DNA from: Hyperoodon ampullatus
Taxonomy: Eukaryota > Chordata > Mammalia > Artiodactyla > Ziphiidae
Assembly (NCBI GenBank): GCA_949752795.1
Contig: CATKHW010000287.1
Span: 62,001-126,000, forward strand
DNA length: 64,000 nt
Reading direction: 5' to 3'
Made by a program: the position numbers and the translations under genes. The notes below the pieces were generated by a model. That model was not told where the DNA came from. It saw nothing but the letters and a program-made list of their open reading frames with translations, and did no database searches. Position 1 is the first letter of the stretch; the number at the start of each line of letters is the position of its first letter. This document shows, one piece after another, positions 48,933-62,844 of this stretch.

Positions 48933-50671
48933 GAAAGGCAAGACAGGCCCTGGAGAACAGGGAGCTTTGTTATGCTGATGGGCGGGATGTAAATTGCCAA
49001 CTGCCTCTCTGGAGGAGTGCATTCTGTTCCCTAAAACAAGTAAAGAACAGAGCTACAGAGCCAAGGGCACTACCAGTCTAGGGAATATACCTTGGGAAAA
49101 CTGAAAATCAATAAGACAGAGCCACCCCAAAATTTAGGGCTGCACTGCATACAAGGACCTCAACTTGGATACACCTTAAGTATCCCAGAAAATATAAACA
49201 TGGTTCAAAAAATTGTGGTACTTACGTACGATGGAATATCCCTCAGCCATGAAATCAATGTCATAAGACCAGTAGCAGCAAAATGGGTGGATTCAGGTAC
49301 GATGATTCTAAGTGAAATAAGTCACACAGAAAAAGAAACTTATCATAAGATATCACTTATGAAGATCCTGTAAACATGGCTACACTTGAACTGAGTCAGG
49401 AAAGAGAAGAGTGTCTCACATTTAGAAAACACTCTTATACCTGCTTAAGGGGGAAGGAGAGGTGGGGTGATGCATAAAACCAGAGTTTGATATAAGCACA
49501 GGTACCGTTCCAAAAACCAACTATGGAATAGACAAGACCTACACCGTCCTCAGCGAAAGGGACTCAAAACCCCATATTTCCCACAGAGGAAAATATCTGA
49601 CTAGTAAGAATCTTAAAACCTATGTATTGATATGTCTCCGTAAGGGAATCAAGTGTGTCTAGACTGGCATAAACATGGCAGCGAGAATCAGCTCAAACCC
49701 ACTATAAAAAGGAATTTCAAAAACAAAACAAAAAAACTGGGAAATTCTTTACAATTCCTTCAGGGTCTCTGATGAAGGCTGGAATGACCCTATCTACAAC
49801 GACAGCTGGATGTGGCATAAGGAGGGACACTTGGGACTGAGACGATTGGTGAGATTGGGTGAGCAAATGCAGACCCTTTAAAGCAATAATGCATGGCACC
49901 CATTCCATGGGTCCGAACTCTCCAGGTTGAAGGGAATATTACTACAGCTATAACATGTGCGGGAAACCTAGAGAACGGACACACTGTGAATACGAAAGGT
50001 TTCTAAAACTCAACGCATAGTCCCTCCCCTTGTGCTCTGGTTTGACTTTCCGTCTGCTTTACTATCAACCTCCCAACTTGGAGAGACAGCCCCTTTAACC
50101 TCTTGGTTCGCACAGGTTGCCAATTTGGCAGAGGATGAAAGGGAAGAGGGAGAACCAATGAGAGAGTAGCTGTTAGGCATTTGGACGGGCACATATCACT
50201 GTAATTTCCCGGCAGGAGGAAGAATTAACCAAATTCTCAGCCACCCACCGGGAACCAGTATAGGTCCTGAACCAAAATTTTGGACTTGCGGTCAGCTCAC
50301 CAAAAGCGAGTTGAAAAATGGAGCTCAGGGGCACAGCAATTCACAAACTGGCTGAGTAATAAAGGACAACTATCGTCCAAAAATCTGTTGAGGGAAGGCA
50401 ACGAGGCGGACTTGAAAGCGAGGCAGAATAGCAGGAAACAGATTTCAAGAGGTACGTTGGAATCGCCTTTAAAGCACAGGAAGAGGGGCACAACTTCGAC
50501 AATGATGCACTTGGCCAAAAAGGGCGTATGCGTTTTCTCCTGAATATATTCAGGAGAAAACGCATACGCCCTTTTTGGCCAAGCAAGCAAGCGGGCAATG
50601 CAAATCTGCACTACAAAGAAGTATCACTTCCCACCGGTCAAAAGGGACATCCACAAAATGTGTAAGAACAA
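48933..50671. repeat. Satellite unit 29
   Basis: Full-length unit, twin of unit 33. Palindrome 50510-50583 perfect. Markers: gagctttg, gagtcagg, tttcccacag near 49576, ccttgtgctctgg near 50030, ggcaggaggaag near 50210. Confidence 0.9.
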
Positions 50672-52410
50672 GAAAGGCAAGACAGGCCCTGGAGAACAGG
50701 GAGCCTTGTTATGCTGATGGGCGGGATGTAAATTGCCAACTGCCTCTCTGGAGGAGTGCATTCTGTTCCCTAAAACAAGTAAAGAACAGAGCTACAGAGC
50801 CAAGGGCACTACCAGTCTAGGGAATATACCTTGGGAAAACTGAAAATCAATAAGACAGAGCCACCCCAAAATTTAGGGCTGCACTGCATACAAGGACCTC
50901 AACTTGGATACACCTTAAGTATCCCAGAAAATATAAACATGGTTCAAAAAATTGTGGTACTTACGTACGATGGAATATCCCTCAGCCATGAAATCAATGT
51001 CATAAGACCAGTAGCAGCAAAATGGGTGGATTCAGGTACGATGATTCTAAGTGAAATAAGTCACACAGAAAAAGAAACTTATCATAAGATATCACTTATG
51101 AAGATCCTGTAAACATGGCTACACTTGAACTGAGTTAGGAAAGAGAAGAGTGTCTCACATTTAGAAAACACTCTTATACCTGCTTAAGGGGGAAGGAGAG
51201 GTGGGGTGATGCATAAAACCAGAGTTTGATATAAGCACAGGTACCGTTCCAAAAACCAACTATGGAATAGACAAGACCTACACCGTCCTCAGCGAAAGGG
51301 ACTCAAAACCCCATATTTCCCGCAGAGGAAAATATCTGACTAGTAAGAATCTTAAAACCTATGTATTGATATGTCTCCGTAAGGGAATAAAGTCTGTCTA
51401 GACTGGCATAAACATGGCAGCGAGAATCAGCTCAAACCCACTATAAAAAGGAATTTCAAAAACAAAACAAAAAAACTGGGAAATTCTTTACAATTCCTTC
51501 AGGGTCTCTGATGAAAGCTGGAATGACCCTATCTACAACGACAGCTGGATGTGGCATAAGGAGGGACACTTGGGACTGAGACGGATGGTGAGATTGGGTG
51601 AGCAAATGCAGACCCTTTAAAGAAATAATGCATGGCACCCATTCCATGGGTCCGAACTCTCCAGGTTGAAGGGAATATTACTACAGCTATAACATGTGCG
51701 GGAAACCTAGAGAACGGACACACTGTGAATACGAAAGGTTTCTAAAACTCAACGCATAGTCCCTCTCCTGGTGCTCCGGTTTGACTTTCCGTCTGCTTTA
51801 CTATCAACCTCCCAACTTGGAGAGACAGCCCCTTTAACTTCTTGGTTCGCACAGGTTGCCAATTTGGCAGAGGATGAAAGGGAAGAGGGAGAACCAATGA
51901 GAGAGTAGCTGTTAGGCATTTGGACGGGCACATATCACTGTAATTTCCCGGCAGGAAGAAGAATTAACCAAATTCTCAGCCACCCACCGGGAACCAGTAT
52001 AGGTCCTGAACCAAAATTTTGGACTTGCGGTCAGCTCACCAAAAACGAGTTGAAAAATGGAGCTCAGGGGCACAGCAATTCACAAACTGGCCGAGTAATA
52101 AAGGACAACTATCGTCCAAAAATCTGTTGAGGGAAGGCAACGAGGCGGACTTGAAAGCGAGGCAGAATAGCAGGAAACAGATTTCAAGAGGTACGTTGGA
52201 ATCGCCTTTAAAGCACAGGAAGAGGGGCACAACTTCGACAATGATGCACTTGGCCAAAAAGGGCGTATGCGTTTTCTCCTGAATATATTCAGGAGAAAAC
52301 GCATACGCCCTTTTTGGCCAAGCAAGCAAGCGGGCAATGCAAATCTGCACTACAAAGAAGTATCACTTCCCACCGGTCAAAAGGGACATCCACAAAATGT
52401 GTAAGAACAA
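50672..52410. repeat. Satellite unit 30
   Basis: Full-length unit, twin of unit 34. Palindrome 52249-52322 perfect. Markers: gaataaagtctg near 51386, gacggatgg near 51579, agaaataatg near 51620 and acttcttgg near 51837. Confidence 0.9.
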
Positions 52411-54149
52411 GAAAGGCAAGACAGGCCCTGGAGAACAGGGAGCCTTGTTATGCTGATGGGCGGGATGTAAATTGCCAACTGCCTCTCTGGAGGAGTGCAT
52501 TCTGTTCCCTAAAACAAGTAAAGAACAGAGCTACAGAGCCAAGGGCACTACCAGCCTAGGGAATATACCTTGGGAAAACTGAAAATCAATAAGACAGAGC
52601 CACCCCAAAATTTAGGGCTGCACTGCATACAAGGACCTCAACTTGGATACACCTTAAGTATCCCAGAAAATATAAACATGGTTCAAAAAATTGTGGTACT
52701 TACGTACGATGGAATATCCCTCAGCCATGAAATCAATGTCATAAGACCAGTAGCAGCAAAATGGGTGGATTCAGGTACGATGATTCTAAGTGAAATAAGT
52801 CACACAGAAAAAGAAACTTATCATAAGATATCACTTATGAAGATCCTGTAAACATGGCTACACTTGAACTGAGTTAGGAAAGAGGACAGTGTCTCACATT
52901 TAGAAAACACTCTTATACCTGCTTAAGGGGGAAGGAGAGGTGGGGTGATGCATAAAACCAGAGTTTGATATAAGCACAGGTACCGTTCCAAAAACCAACT
53001 ATGGAATAGACAAGACCTACACCGTCCTCAGCGAAAGGGACTCAAAACCCCATATTTCCCGCAGAGGAAAATATCTGACTAGTAAGAATCTTAAAACCTA
53101 TGTATTGATATGTCTCCATAAGGGAATCAAGTGTGTCTAGACTGGCATAAACATGGCAGCGAGAATCAGCTCAAACCCACTATAAAAAGGAATTTCAAAA
53201 ACAAAACAAAAAAACTGGGAAATTCTTTACAATTCCTTCAGGGTCTCTGATGAAAGCTGGAATGACCCTATCTACAACGACAGCTGGATGTGGCATAAGG
53301 AGGGACACTTGGGACTGAGACGGATGGTGAGATTGGGTGAGCAAATGCAGACCCTTTAAAGAAATAATGCATGGCACCCATTCCATGGGTCCGAACTCTC
53401 CAGGTTGAAGGGAATATTACTACAGCTATAACATGTGCGGGAAACCTAGAGAACGGACACACTGTGAATACGAAAGGTTTCTAAAACTCAACGCATAGTC
53501 CCTCTCCTGGTGCTCCGGTTTGACTTTCCGTCTGCTTTACTATCAACCTCCCAACTTGGAGAGACAGCCCCTTTAACCTCTTGGTTCGCACAGGTTGCCA
53601 ATTTGGCAGAGGATGAAAGGGAAGAGGGAGAACCAATGAGAGAGTAGCTGTTAGGCATTTGGACGGGCACATATCACTGTAATTTCCCGGCAGGAAGAAG
53701 AATTAACCAAATTCTCAGCCACCCACCGGGAACCAGTATAGGTCCTGAACCAAAATTTTGGACTTGCGGTCAGCTCACCAAAAACGAGTTGAAAAATGGA
53801 GCTCAGGGGCACAGCAATTCACAAACTGGCCGAGTAATAAAGGACAACTATCGTCCAAAAATCTGTTGAGGGAAGGCAACGAGGCGGACTTGAAAGCGAG
53901 GCAGAATAGCAGGAAACAGATTTCAAGAGGTACGTTGGAATCGCCTTTAAAGCACAGGAAGAGGGGCACAACTTCGACAATGATGCACTTGGCCAAAAAG
54001 GGCGTATGCGTTTTCTCCTGAATATATTCAGGAGAAAACGCATACGCCCTTTTTGGCCAAGCAAGCAAGCGGGCAATGCAAATCTGCACTACAAAGAAGT
54101 ATCACTTCCCACCGGTCAAAAGGGACATCCACAAAATGTGTAAGAACAA
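52411..54149. repeat. Satellite unit 31
   Basis: Full-length unit, near-twin of unit 35. Palindrome 53988-54061 perfect. Shares gacggatgg and agaaataatg with unit 30, so units 30 and 31 arose by a one-unit duplication before the tetramer was copied. It lacks acttcttgg. Confidence 0.9.
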
Positions 54150-55888
54150 GAAAGGCAAGACAGGCCCTGGAGAACAGGGAGCCTTGTTATGCTGATGGGC
54201 GGGATGTAAATTGCCAACTGCCTCTCTGGAGGAGTGCATTCTGTTCCCTAAAACAAGTAAAGAACAGAGCTACAGAGCCAAGGGCACTACCAGCCTAGGG
54301 AATATACCTTGGGAAAACTGAAAATCAATAAGACAGAGCCACCCCAAAATTTAGGGCTGCACTGCATACAAGGACCTCAACTTGGATACACCTTAAGTAT
54401 CCCAGAAAATATAAACATGGTTCAAAAAATTGTGGTACTTACGTACGATGGAATATCCCTCAGCCATGAAATCAATGTCATAAGACCAGTAGCAGCAAAA
54501 TGGGTGGATTCAGGTACGATGATTCTAAGTGAAATAAGTCACACAGAAAAAGAAACTTATCATAAGATATCACTTATGAAGATCCTGTAAACATGGCTAC
54601 ACTTGAACTGAGTTAGGAAAGAGAACAGTGTCTCACATTTAGAAAACACTCTTATACCTGCTTAAGGGGGAAGGAGAGGTGGGGTGATGCATAAAACCAG
54701 AGTTTGATATAAGCACAGGTACCGTTCCAAAAACCAACTATGGAATAGACAAGACCTACACCGTCCTCAGCGAAAGGGACTCAAAACCCCATATTTCCCG
54801 CAGAGGAAAATATCTGACTAGTAAGAATCTTAAAACCTATGTATTGATATGTCTCCGTAAGGGAATCAAGTGTGTCTAGACTGGCATAAACATGGCAGCG
54901 AGAATCAGCTCAAACCCACTATAAAAAGGAATTTCAAAAACAAAACAAAAAAACTGGGAAATTCTTTACAATTCCTTCATGGTCTCTGATGAAGGCTGGA
55001 ATGACCCTATCTACAACGACAGCTGGATGTGGCATAAGGAGGGACACTTGGGACTGAGACGATTGGTGAGATTGGGTGAGCAAATGCAGACCCTTTAAAG
55101 CAATAATGCATGGCACCCATTCCATGGGTCCGAACTCTCCAGGTTGAAGGGAATATTACTACAGCTATAACATGTGCGGGAAACCTAGAGAACGGACACA
55201 CTGTGAATACGAAAGGTTTCTAAAACTCAACGCATAGTCCCTCCCCTTGTGCTCCGGTTTGACTTTCCGTCTGCTTTACTATCAACCTCCCAACTTGGAG
55301 AGACAGCCCCTTTAACCTCTTGGTTCGCACAGGTTGCCAATTTGGCAGAGGATGAAAGGGAAGAGGGAGAACCAATGAGAGAGTAGCTGTTAGGCATTTG
55401 GACGGGCACATATCACTGTAATTTCCCGGCAGGAAGAAGAATTAACCAAATTCTCAGCCACCCACCGGGAACCAGTATAGGTCCTGAACCAAAATTTTGG
55501 ACTTGCGGTCAGCTCACCAAAAGCGAGTTGAAAAATGGAGCTCAGGGGCACAGCAATTCACAAACTGGCCGAGTAATAAAGGACAACTATCGTCCAAAAA
55601 TCTGTTGAGGGAAGGCATCGAGGTGGACTTGAAAGCGAGGCAGAATAGCAGGAAACAGATTTCAAGAGGTACGTTGGAATCGCCTTTAAAGCACAGGAAG
55701 AGGGGCACAACTTCGACAATGATGCACTTGGCCAAAAAGGGCGTATGCGTTTTCTCCTGAATATATTCAGGAGAAAACGCATACGCCCTTTTTGGCCAAG
55801 CAAGCAAGCGGGCAATGCAAATCTGCACTACAAAGAAGTATCACTTCCCACCGGTCAAAAGGGACATCCACAAAATGTGTAAGAACAA
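54150..55888. repeat. Satellite unit 32
   Basis: Full-length unit. Its first part resembles unit 36, its second part (ccttgtgctcc, catcgaggtgg) equals unit 28, so the join between the two tetramer copies lies in this unit. Palindrome 55727-55800 perfect. Private: cttcatgg near 54975. Confidence 0.9.
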
Positions 55889-57627
55889 GAAAGGCAAGAC
55901 AGGCCCTGGAGAACAGGGAGCTTTGTTATGCTGATGGGCGGGATGTAAATTGCCAACTGCCTCTCTGGAGGAGTGCATTCTGTTCCCTAAAACAAGTAAA
56001 GAACAGAGCTACAGAGCCAAGGGCACTACCAGTCTAGGGAATATACCTTGGGAAAACTGAAAATCAATAAGACAGAGCCACCCCAAAATTTAGGGCTGCA
56101 CTGCATACAAGGACCTCAACTTGGATACACCTTAAGTATCCCAGAAAATATAAACATGGTTCAAAAAATTGTGGTACTTACGTACGATGGAATATCCCTC
56201 AGCCATGAAATCAATGTCATAAGACCAGTAGCAGCAAAATGGGTGGATTCAGGTACGATGATTCTAAGTGAAATAAGTCACACAGAAAAAGAAACTTATC
56301 ATAAGATATCACTTATGAAGATCCTGTAAACATGGCTACACTTGAACTGAGTCAGGAAAGAGAAGAGTGTCTCACATTTAGAAAACACTCTTATACCTGC
56401 TTAAGGGGGAAGGAGAGGTGGGGTGATGCATAAAACCAGAGTTTGATATAAGCACAGGTACCGTTCCAAAAACCAACTATGGAATAGACAAGACCTACAC
56501 CGTCCTCAGCGAAAGGGACTCAAAACCCCATATTTCCCACAGAGGAAAATATCTGACTAGTAAGAATCTTAAAACCTATGTATTGATATGTCTCCGTAAG
56601 GGAATCAAGTGTGTCTAGACTGGCATAAACATGGCAGCGAGAATCAGCTCAAACCCACTATAAAAAGGAATTTCAAAAACAAAACAAAAAAACTGGGAAA
56701 TTCTTTACAATTCCTTCAGGGTCTCTGATGAAGGCTGGAATGACCCTATCTACAACGACAGCTGGATGTGGCATAAGGAGGGACACTTGGGACTGAGACG
56801 ATTGGTGAGATTGGGTGAGCAAATGCAGACCCTTTAAAGCAATAATGCATGGCACCCATTCCATGGGTCCGAACTCTCCAGGTTGAAGGGAATATTACTA
56901 CAGCTATAACATGTGCGGGAAACCTAGAGAACGGACACACTGTGAATACGAAAGGTTTCTAAAACTCAACGCATAGTCCCTCCCCTTGTGCTCTGGTTTG
57001 ACTTTCCGTCTGCTTTACTATCAACCTCCCAACTTGGAGAGACAGCCCCTTTAACCTCTTGGTTCGCACAGGTTGCCAATTTGGCAGAGGATGAAAGGGA
57101 AGAGGGAGAACCAATGAGAGAGTAGCTGTTAGGCATTTGGACGGGCACATATCACTGTAATTTCCCGGCAGGAGGAAGAATTAACCAAATTCTCAGCCAC
57201 CCACCGGGAACCAGTATAGGTCCTGAACCAAAATTTTGGACTTGCGGTCAGCTCACCAAAAGCGAGTTGAAAAATGGAGCTCAGGGGCACAGCAATTCAC
57301 AAACTGGCTGAGTAATAAAGGACAACTATCGTCCAAAAATCTGTTGAGGGAAGGCAACGAGGCGGACTTGAAAGCGAGGCAGAATAGCAGGAAACAGATT
57401 TCAAGAGGTACGTTGGAATCGCCTTTAAAGCACAGGAAGAGGGGCACAACTTCGACAATGATGCACTTGGCCAAAAAGGGCGTATGCGTTTTCTCCTGAA
57501 TATATTCAGGAGAAAACGCATACGCCCTTTTTGGCCAAGCAAGCAAGCGGGCAATGCAAATCTGCACTACAAAGAAGTATCACTTCCCACCGGTCAAAAG
57601 GGACATCCACAAAATGTGTAAGAACAA
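55889..57627. repeat. Satellite unit 33
   Basis: Full-length unit carrying every marker of unit 29 that I checked. Palindrome 57466-57539 perfect. Confidence 0.9.
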
Positions 57628-59366
57628 GAAAGGCAAGACAGGCCCTGGAGAACAGGGAGCCTTGTTATGCTGATGGGCGGGATGTAAATTGCCAACTGCC
57701 TCTCTGGAGGAGTGCATTCTGTTCCCTAAAACAAGTAAAGAACAGAGCTACAGAGCCAAGGGCACTACCAGTCTAGGGAATATACCTTGGGAAAACTGAA
57801 AATCAATAAGACAGAGCCACCCCAAAATTTAGGGCTGCACTGCATACAAGGACCTCAACTTGGATACACCTTAAGTATCCCAGAAAATATAAACATGGTT
57901 CAAAAAATTGTGGTACTTACGTACGATGGAATATCCCTCAGCCATGAAATCAATGTCATAAGACCAGTAGCAGCAAAATGGGTGGATTCAGGTACGATGA
58001 TTCTAAGTGAAATAAGTCACACAGAAAAAGAAACTTATCATAAGATATCACTTATGAAGATCCTGTAAACATGGCTACACTTGAACTGAGTTAGGAAAGA
58101 GAAGAGTGTCTCACATTTAGAAAACACTCTTATACCTGCTTAAGGGGGAAGGAGAGGTGGGGTGATGCATAAAACCAGAGTTTGATATAAGCACAGGTAC
58201 CGTTCCAAAAACCAACTATGGAATAGACAAGACCTACACCGTCCTCAGCGAAAGGGACTCAAAACCCCATATTTCCCGCAGAGGAAAATATCTGACTAGT
58301 AAGAATCTTAAAACCTATGTATTGATATGTCTCCGTAAGGGAATAAAGTCTGTCTAGACTGGCATAAACATGGCAGCGAGAATCAGCTCAAACCCACTAT
58401 AAAAAGGAATTTCAAAAACAAAACAAAAAAACTGGGAAATTCTTTACAATTCCTTCAGGGTCTCTGATGAAAGCTGGAATGACCCTATCTACAACGACAG
58501 CTGGATGTGGCATAAGGAGGGACACTTGGGACTGAGACGGATGGTGAGATTGGGTGAGCAAATGCAGACCCTTTAAAGAAATAATGCATGGCACCCATTC
58601 CATGGGTCCGAACTCTCCAGGTTGAAGGGAATATTACTACAGCTATAACATGTGCGGGAAACCTAGAGAACGGACACACTGTGAATACGAAAGGTTTCTA
58701 AAACTCAACGCATAGTCCCTCTCCTGGTGCTCCGGTTTGACTTTCCGTCTGCTTTACTATCAACCTCCCAACTTGGAGAGACAGCCCCTTTAACTTCTTG
58801 GTTCGCACAGGTTGCCAATTTGGCAGAGGATGAAAGGGAAGAGGGAGAACCAATGAGAGAGTAGCTGTTAGGCATTTGGACGGGCACATATCACTGTAAT
58901 TTCCCGGCAGGAAGAAGAATTAACCAAATTCTCAGCCACCCACCGGGAACCAGTATAGGTCCTGAACCAAAATTTTGGACTTGCGGTCAGCTCACCAAAA
59001 ACGAGTTGAAAAATGGAGCTCAGGGGCACAGCAATTCACAAACTGGCCGAGTAATAAAGGACAACTATCGTCCAAAAATCTGTTGAGGGAAGGCAACGAG
59101 GCGGACTTGAAAGCGAGGCAGAATAGCAGGAAACAGATTTCAAGAGGTACGTTGGAATCGCCTTTAAAGCACAGGAAGAGGGGCACAACTTCGACAATGA
59201 TGCACTTGGCCAAAAAGGGCGTATGCGTTTTCTCCTGAATATATTCAGGAGAAAACGCATACGCCCTTTTTGGCCAAGCAAGCAAGCGGGCAATGCAAAT
59301 CTGCACTACAAAGAAGTATCACTTCCCACCGGTCAAAAGGGACATCCACAAAATGTGTAAGAACAA
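57628..59366. repeat. Satellite unit 34
   Basis: Full-length unit carrying every marker of unit 30 that I checked. Palindrome 59205-59278 perfect. Confidence 0.9.
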
Positions 59367-61105
59367 GAAAGGCAAGACAGGCCCTGGAGAACAGGGAGCC
59401 TTGTTATGCTGATGGGCGGGATGTAAATTGCCAACTGCCTCTCTGGAGGAGTGCATTCTGTTCCCTAAAACAAGTAAAGAACAGAGCTACAGAGCCAAGG
59501 GCACTACCAGCCTAGGGAATATACCTTGGGAAAACTGAAAATCAATAAGACAGAGCCACCCCAAAATTTAGGGCTGCACTGCATACAAGGACCTCAACTT
59601 GGATACACCTTAAGTATCCCAGGAAATATAAAAATGGTTCAAAAAATTGTGGTACTTACGTACGATGGAATATCCCTCAGCCATGAAATCAATGTCATAA
59701 GACCAGTAGCAGCAAAATGGGTGGATTCAGGTACGATGATTCTAAGTGAAATAAGTCACACAGAAAAAGAAACTTATCATAAGATATCACTTATGAAGAT
59801 CCTGTAAACATGGCTACACTTGAACTGAGTTAGGAAAGAGGACAGTGTCTCACATTTAGAAAACACTCTTATACCTGCTTAAGGGGGAAGGAGAGGTGGG
59901 GTGATGCATAAAACCAGAGTTTGATATAAGCACAGGTACCGTTCCAAAAACCAACTATGGAATAGACAAGACCTACACCGTCCTCAGCGAAAGGGACTCA
60001 AAACCCCATATTTCCCGCAGAGGAAAATATCTGACTAGTAAGAATCTTAAAACCTATGTATTGATATGTCTCCATAAGGGAATCAAGTGTGTCTAGACTG
60101 GCATAAACATGGCAGCGAGAATCAGCTCAAACCCACTATAAAAAGGAATTTCAAAAACAAAACAAAAAAACTGGGAAATTCTTTACAATTCCTTCAGGGT
60201 CTCTGATGAAAGCTGGAATGACCCTATCTACAACGACAGCTGGATGTGGCATAAGGAGGGACACTTGGGACTGAGACGGATGGTGAGATTGGGTGAGCAA
60301 ATGCAGACCCTTTAAAGAAATAATGCATGGCACCCATTCCATGGGTCCGAACTCTCCAGGTTGAAGGGAATATTACTACAGCTATAAAATGTGCGGGAAA
60401 CCTAGAGAACGGACACACTGTGAATACGAAAGGTTTCTAAAACTCAACGCATAGTCCCTCTCCTGGTGCTCCGGTTTGACTTTCCGTCTGCTTTACTATC
60501 AACCTCCCAACTTGGAGAGACAGCCCCTTTAACCTCTTGGTTCGCACAGGTTGCCAATTTGGCAGAGGATGAAAGGGAAGAGGGAGAACCAATGAGAGAG
60601 TAGCTGTTAGGCATTTGGACGGGCACATATCACTGTAATTTCCCGGCAGGAAGAAGAATTAACCAAATTCTCAGCCACCCACCGGGAACCAGTATAGGTC
60701 CTGAACCAAAATTTTGGACTTGCGGTCAGCTCACCAAAAACGAGTTGAAAAATGGAGCTCAGGGGCACAGCAATTCACAAACTGGCCGAGTAATAAAGGA
60801 CAACTATCGTCCAAAAATCTGTTGAGGGAAGGCAACGAGGCGGACTTGAAAGCGAGGCAGAATAGCAGGAAACAGATTTCAAGAGGTACGTTGGAATCGC
60901 CTTTAAAGCACAGGAAGAGGGGCACAACTTCGACAATGATGCACTTGGCCAAAAAGGGCGTATGCGTTTTCTCCTGAATATATTCAGGAGAAAACGCATA
61001 CGCCCTTTTTGGCCAAGCAAGCAAGCGGGCAATGCAAATCTGCACTACAAAGAAGTATCACTTCCCACCGGTCAAAAGGGACATCCACAAAATGTGTAAG
61101 AACAA
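59367..61105. repeat. Satellite unit 35
   Basis: Full-length unit, near-twin of unit 31 with three private substitutions: two near 59,622-59,633 and one near 60,388. Palindrome 60944-61017 perfect. Confidence 0.9.
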
Positions 61106-62844
61106 GAAAGGCAAGACAGGCCCTGGAGAACAGGGAGCCTTGTTATGCTGATGGGCGGGATGTAAATTGCCAACTGCCTCTCTGGAGGAGTGCATTCTGT
61201 TCCCTAAAACAAGTAAAGAACAGAGCTACAGAGCCAAGGGCACTACCAGCCTAGGGAATATACCTTGGGAAAACTGAAAATCAATAAGACAGAGCCACCC
61301 CAAAATTTAGGGCTGCACTGCATACAAGGACCTCAACTTGGATACACCTTAAGTATCCCAGAAAATATAAACATGGTTCAAAAAATTGTGGTACTTACGT
61401 ACGATGGAATATCCCTCAGCCATGAAATCAATGTCATAAGACCAGTAGCAGCAAAATGGGTGGATTCAGGTACGATGATTCTAAGTGAAATAAGTCACAC
61501 AGAAAAAGAAACTTATCATAAGATATCACTTATGAAGATCCTGTAAACATGGCTACACTTGAACTGAGTTAGGAAAGAGAACAGTGTCTCACATTTAGAA
61601 AACACTCTTATACCTGCTTAAGGGGGAAGGAGAGGTGGGGTGATGCATAAAACCAGAGTTTGATATAAGCACAGGTACCGTTCCAAAAACCAACTATGGA
61701 ATAGACAAGACCTACACCGTCCTCAGCGAAAGGGACTCAAAACCCCATATTTCCCGCAGAGGAAAATATCTGACTAGTAAGAATCTTAAAACCTATGTAT
61801 TGATATGTCTCCGTAAGGGAATCAAGTGTGTCTAGACTGGCATAAACATGGCAGCGAGAATCAGCTCAAACCCACTATAAAAAGGAATTTCAAAAACAAA
61901 ACAAAAAAACTGGGAAATTCTTTACAATTCCTTCAGGGTCTCTGATGAAGGCTGGAATGACCCTATCTACAACGACAGCTGGATGTGGCATAAGGAGGGA
62001 CACTTGGGACTGAGACGATTGGTGAGATTGGGTGAGCAAATGCAGACCCTTTAAAGCAATAATGCATGGCACCCATTCCATGGGTCCGAACTCTCCAGGT
62101 TGAAGGGAATATTACTACAGCTATAACATGTGCGGGAAACCTAGAGAACGGACACACTGTGAATACGAAAGGTTTCTAAAACTCAACGCATAGTCCCTCC
62201 CCTGGTGCTCCGGTTTGACTTTCCGTCTGCTTTACTATCAACCTCCCAACTTGGAGAGACAGCCCCTTTAACCTCTTGGTTCGCACAGGTTGCCAATTTG
62301 GCAGAGGATGAAAGGGAAGAGGGAGAACCAATGAGAGAGTAGCTGTTAGGCATTTGGACGGGCACATATCACTGTAATTTCCCGGCAGGAAGAAGAATTA
62401 ACCAAATTCTCAGCCACCCACCGGGAACCAGTATAGGTCCTGAACCAAAATTTTGGACTTGCGGTCAGCTCACCAAAAACGAGTTGAAAAATGGAGCTCA
62501 GGGGCACAGCAATTCACAAACTGGCCGAGTAATAAAGGACAACTATCGTCCAAAAATCTGTTGAGGGAAGGCAACGAGGCGGACTTGAAAGCGAGGCAGA
62601 ATAGCAGGAAACAGATTTCAAGAGGTACGTTGGAATCGCCTTTAAAGCACAGGAAGAGGGGCACAACTTCGACAATGATGCACTTGGCCAAAAAGGGCGT
62701 ATGCGTTTTCTCCTGAATATATTCAGGAGAAAACGCATACGCCCTTTTTGGCCAAGCAAGCAAGCGGGCAATGCAAATCTGCACTACAAAGAAGTATCAC
62801 TTCCCACCGGTCAAAAGGGACATCCACAAAATGTGTAAGAACAA
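61106..62844. repeat. Satellite unit 36
   Basis: Full-length unit. Palindrome 62683-62756 perfect. Combines agcctagg, gaaggctgg near 61948 and cctcccctgg near 62196, but has ccaaaaacgag rather than ccaaaagcgag. Confidence 0.9.

Larger units (their letters stand above)
47810..54765. repeat. Higher-order tetramer, first copy (6,956 bp = 4 units)
   Basis: Variants recur exactly four units later: catcgaggtgg (48659/55615), gagctttg (48961/55917), gagtcagg (49393/56349), ggaggaag (50213/57169), gaataaagtctg (51386/58342), gacggatgg (51579/58535), agaaataatg (51620/58576), acttcttgg (51837/58793) and agcctagg (52552/59508). The left edge lies right of the private taccccgtcc at 47,801. Confidence 0.88.
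54766..61721. repeat. Higher-order tetramer, second copy (6,956 bp)
   Basis: Nearly identical tandem copy of 47,810-54,765. Differences seen: aggaaatataaaaatgg near 59621 (against agaaaatataaacatgg) and ataaaatgtg near 60383. The right limit lies before 62,198, where unit 36 has cctggtgctcc rather than ccttgtgctcc. Confidence 0.88.

Noticed and set aside
30661..61721. Near-identical trimer and tetramer copies as assembly artefacts
   Set aside because: Not adopted as the explanation because each copy has some private differences, but sequence alone cannot exclude it; read-depth evidence is needed.
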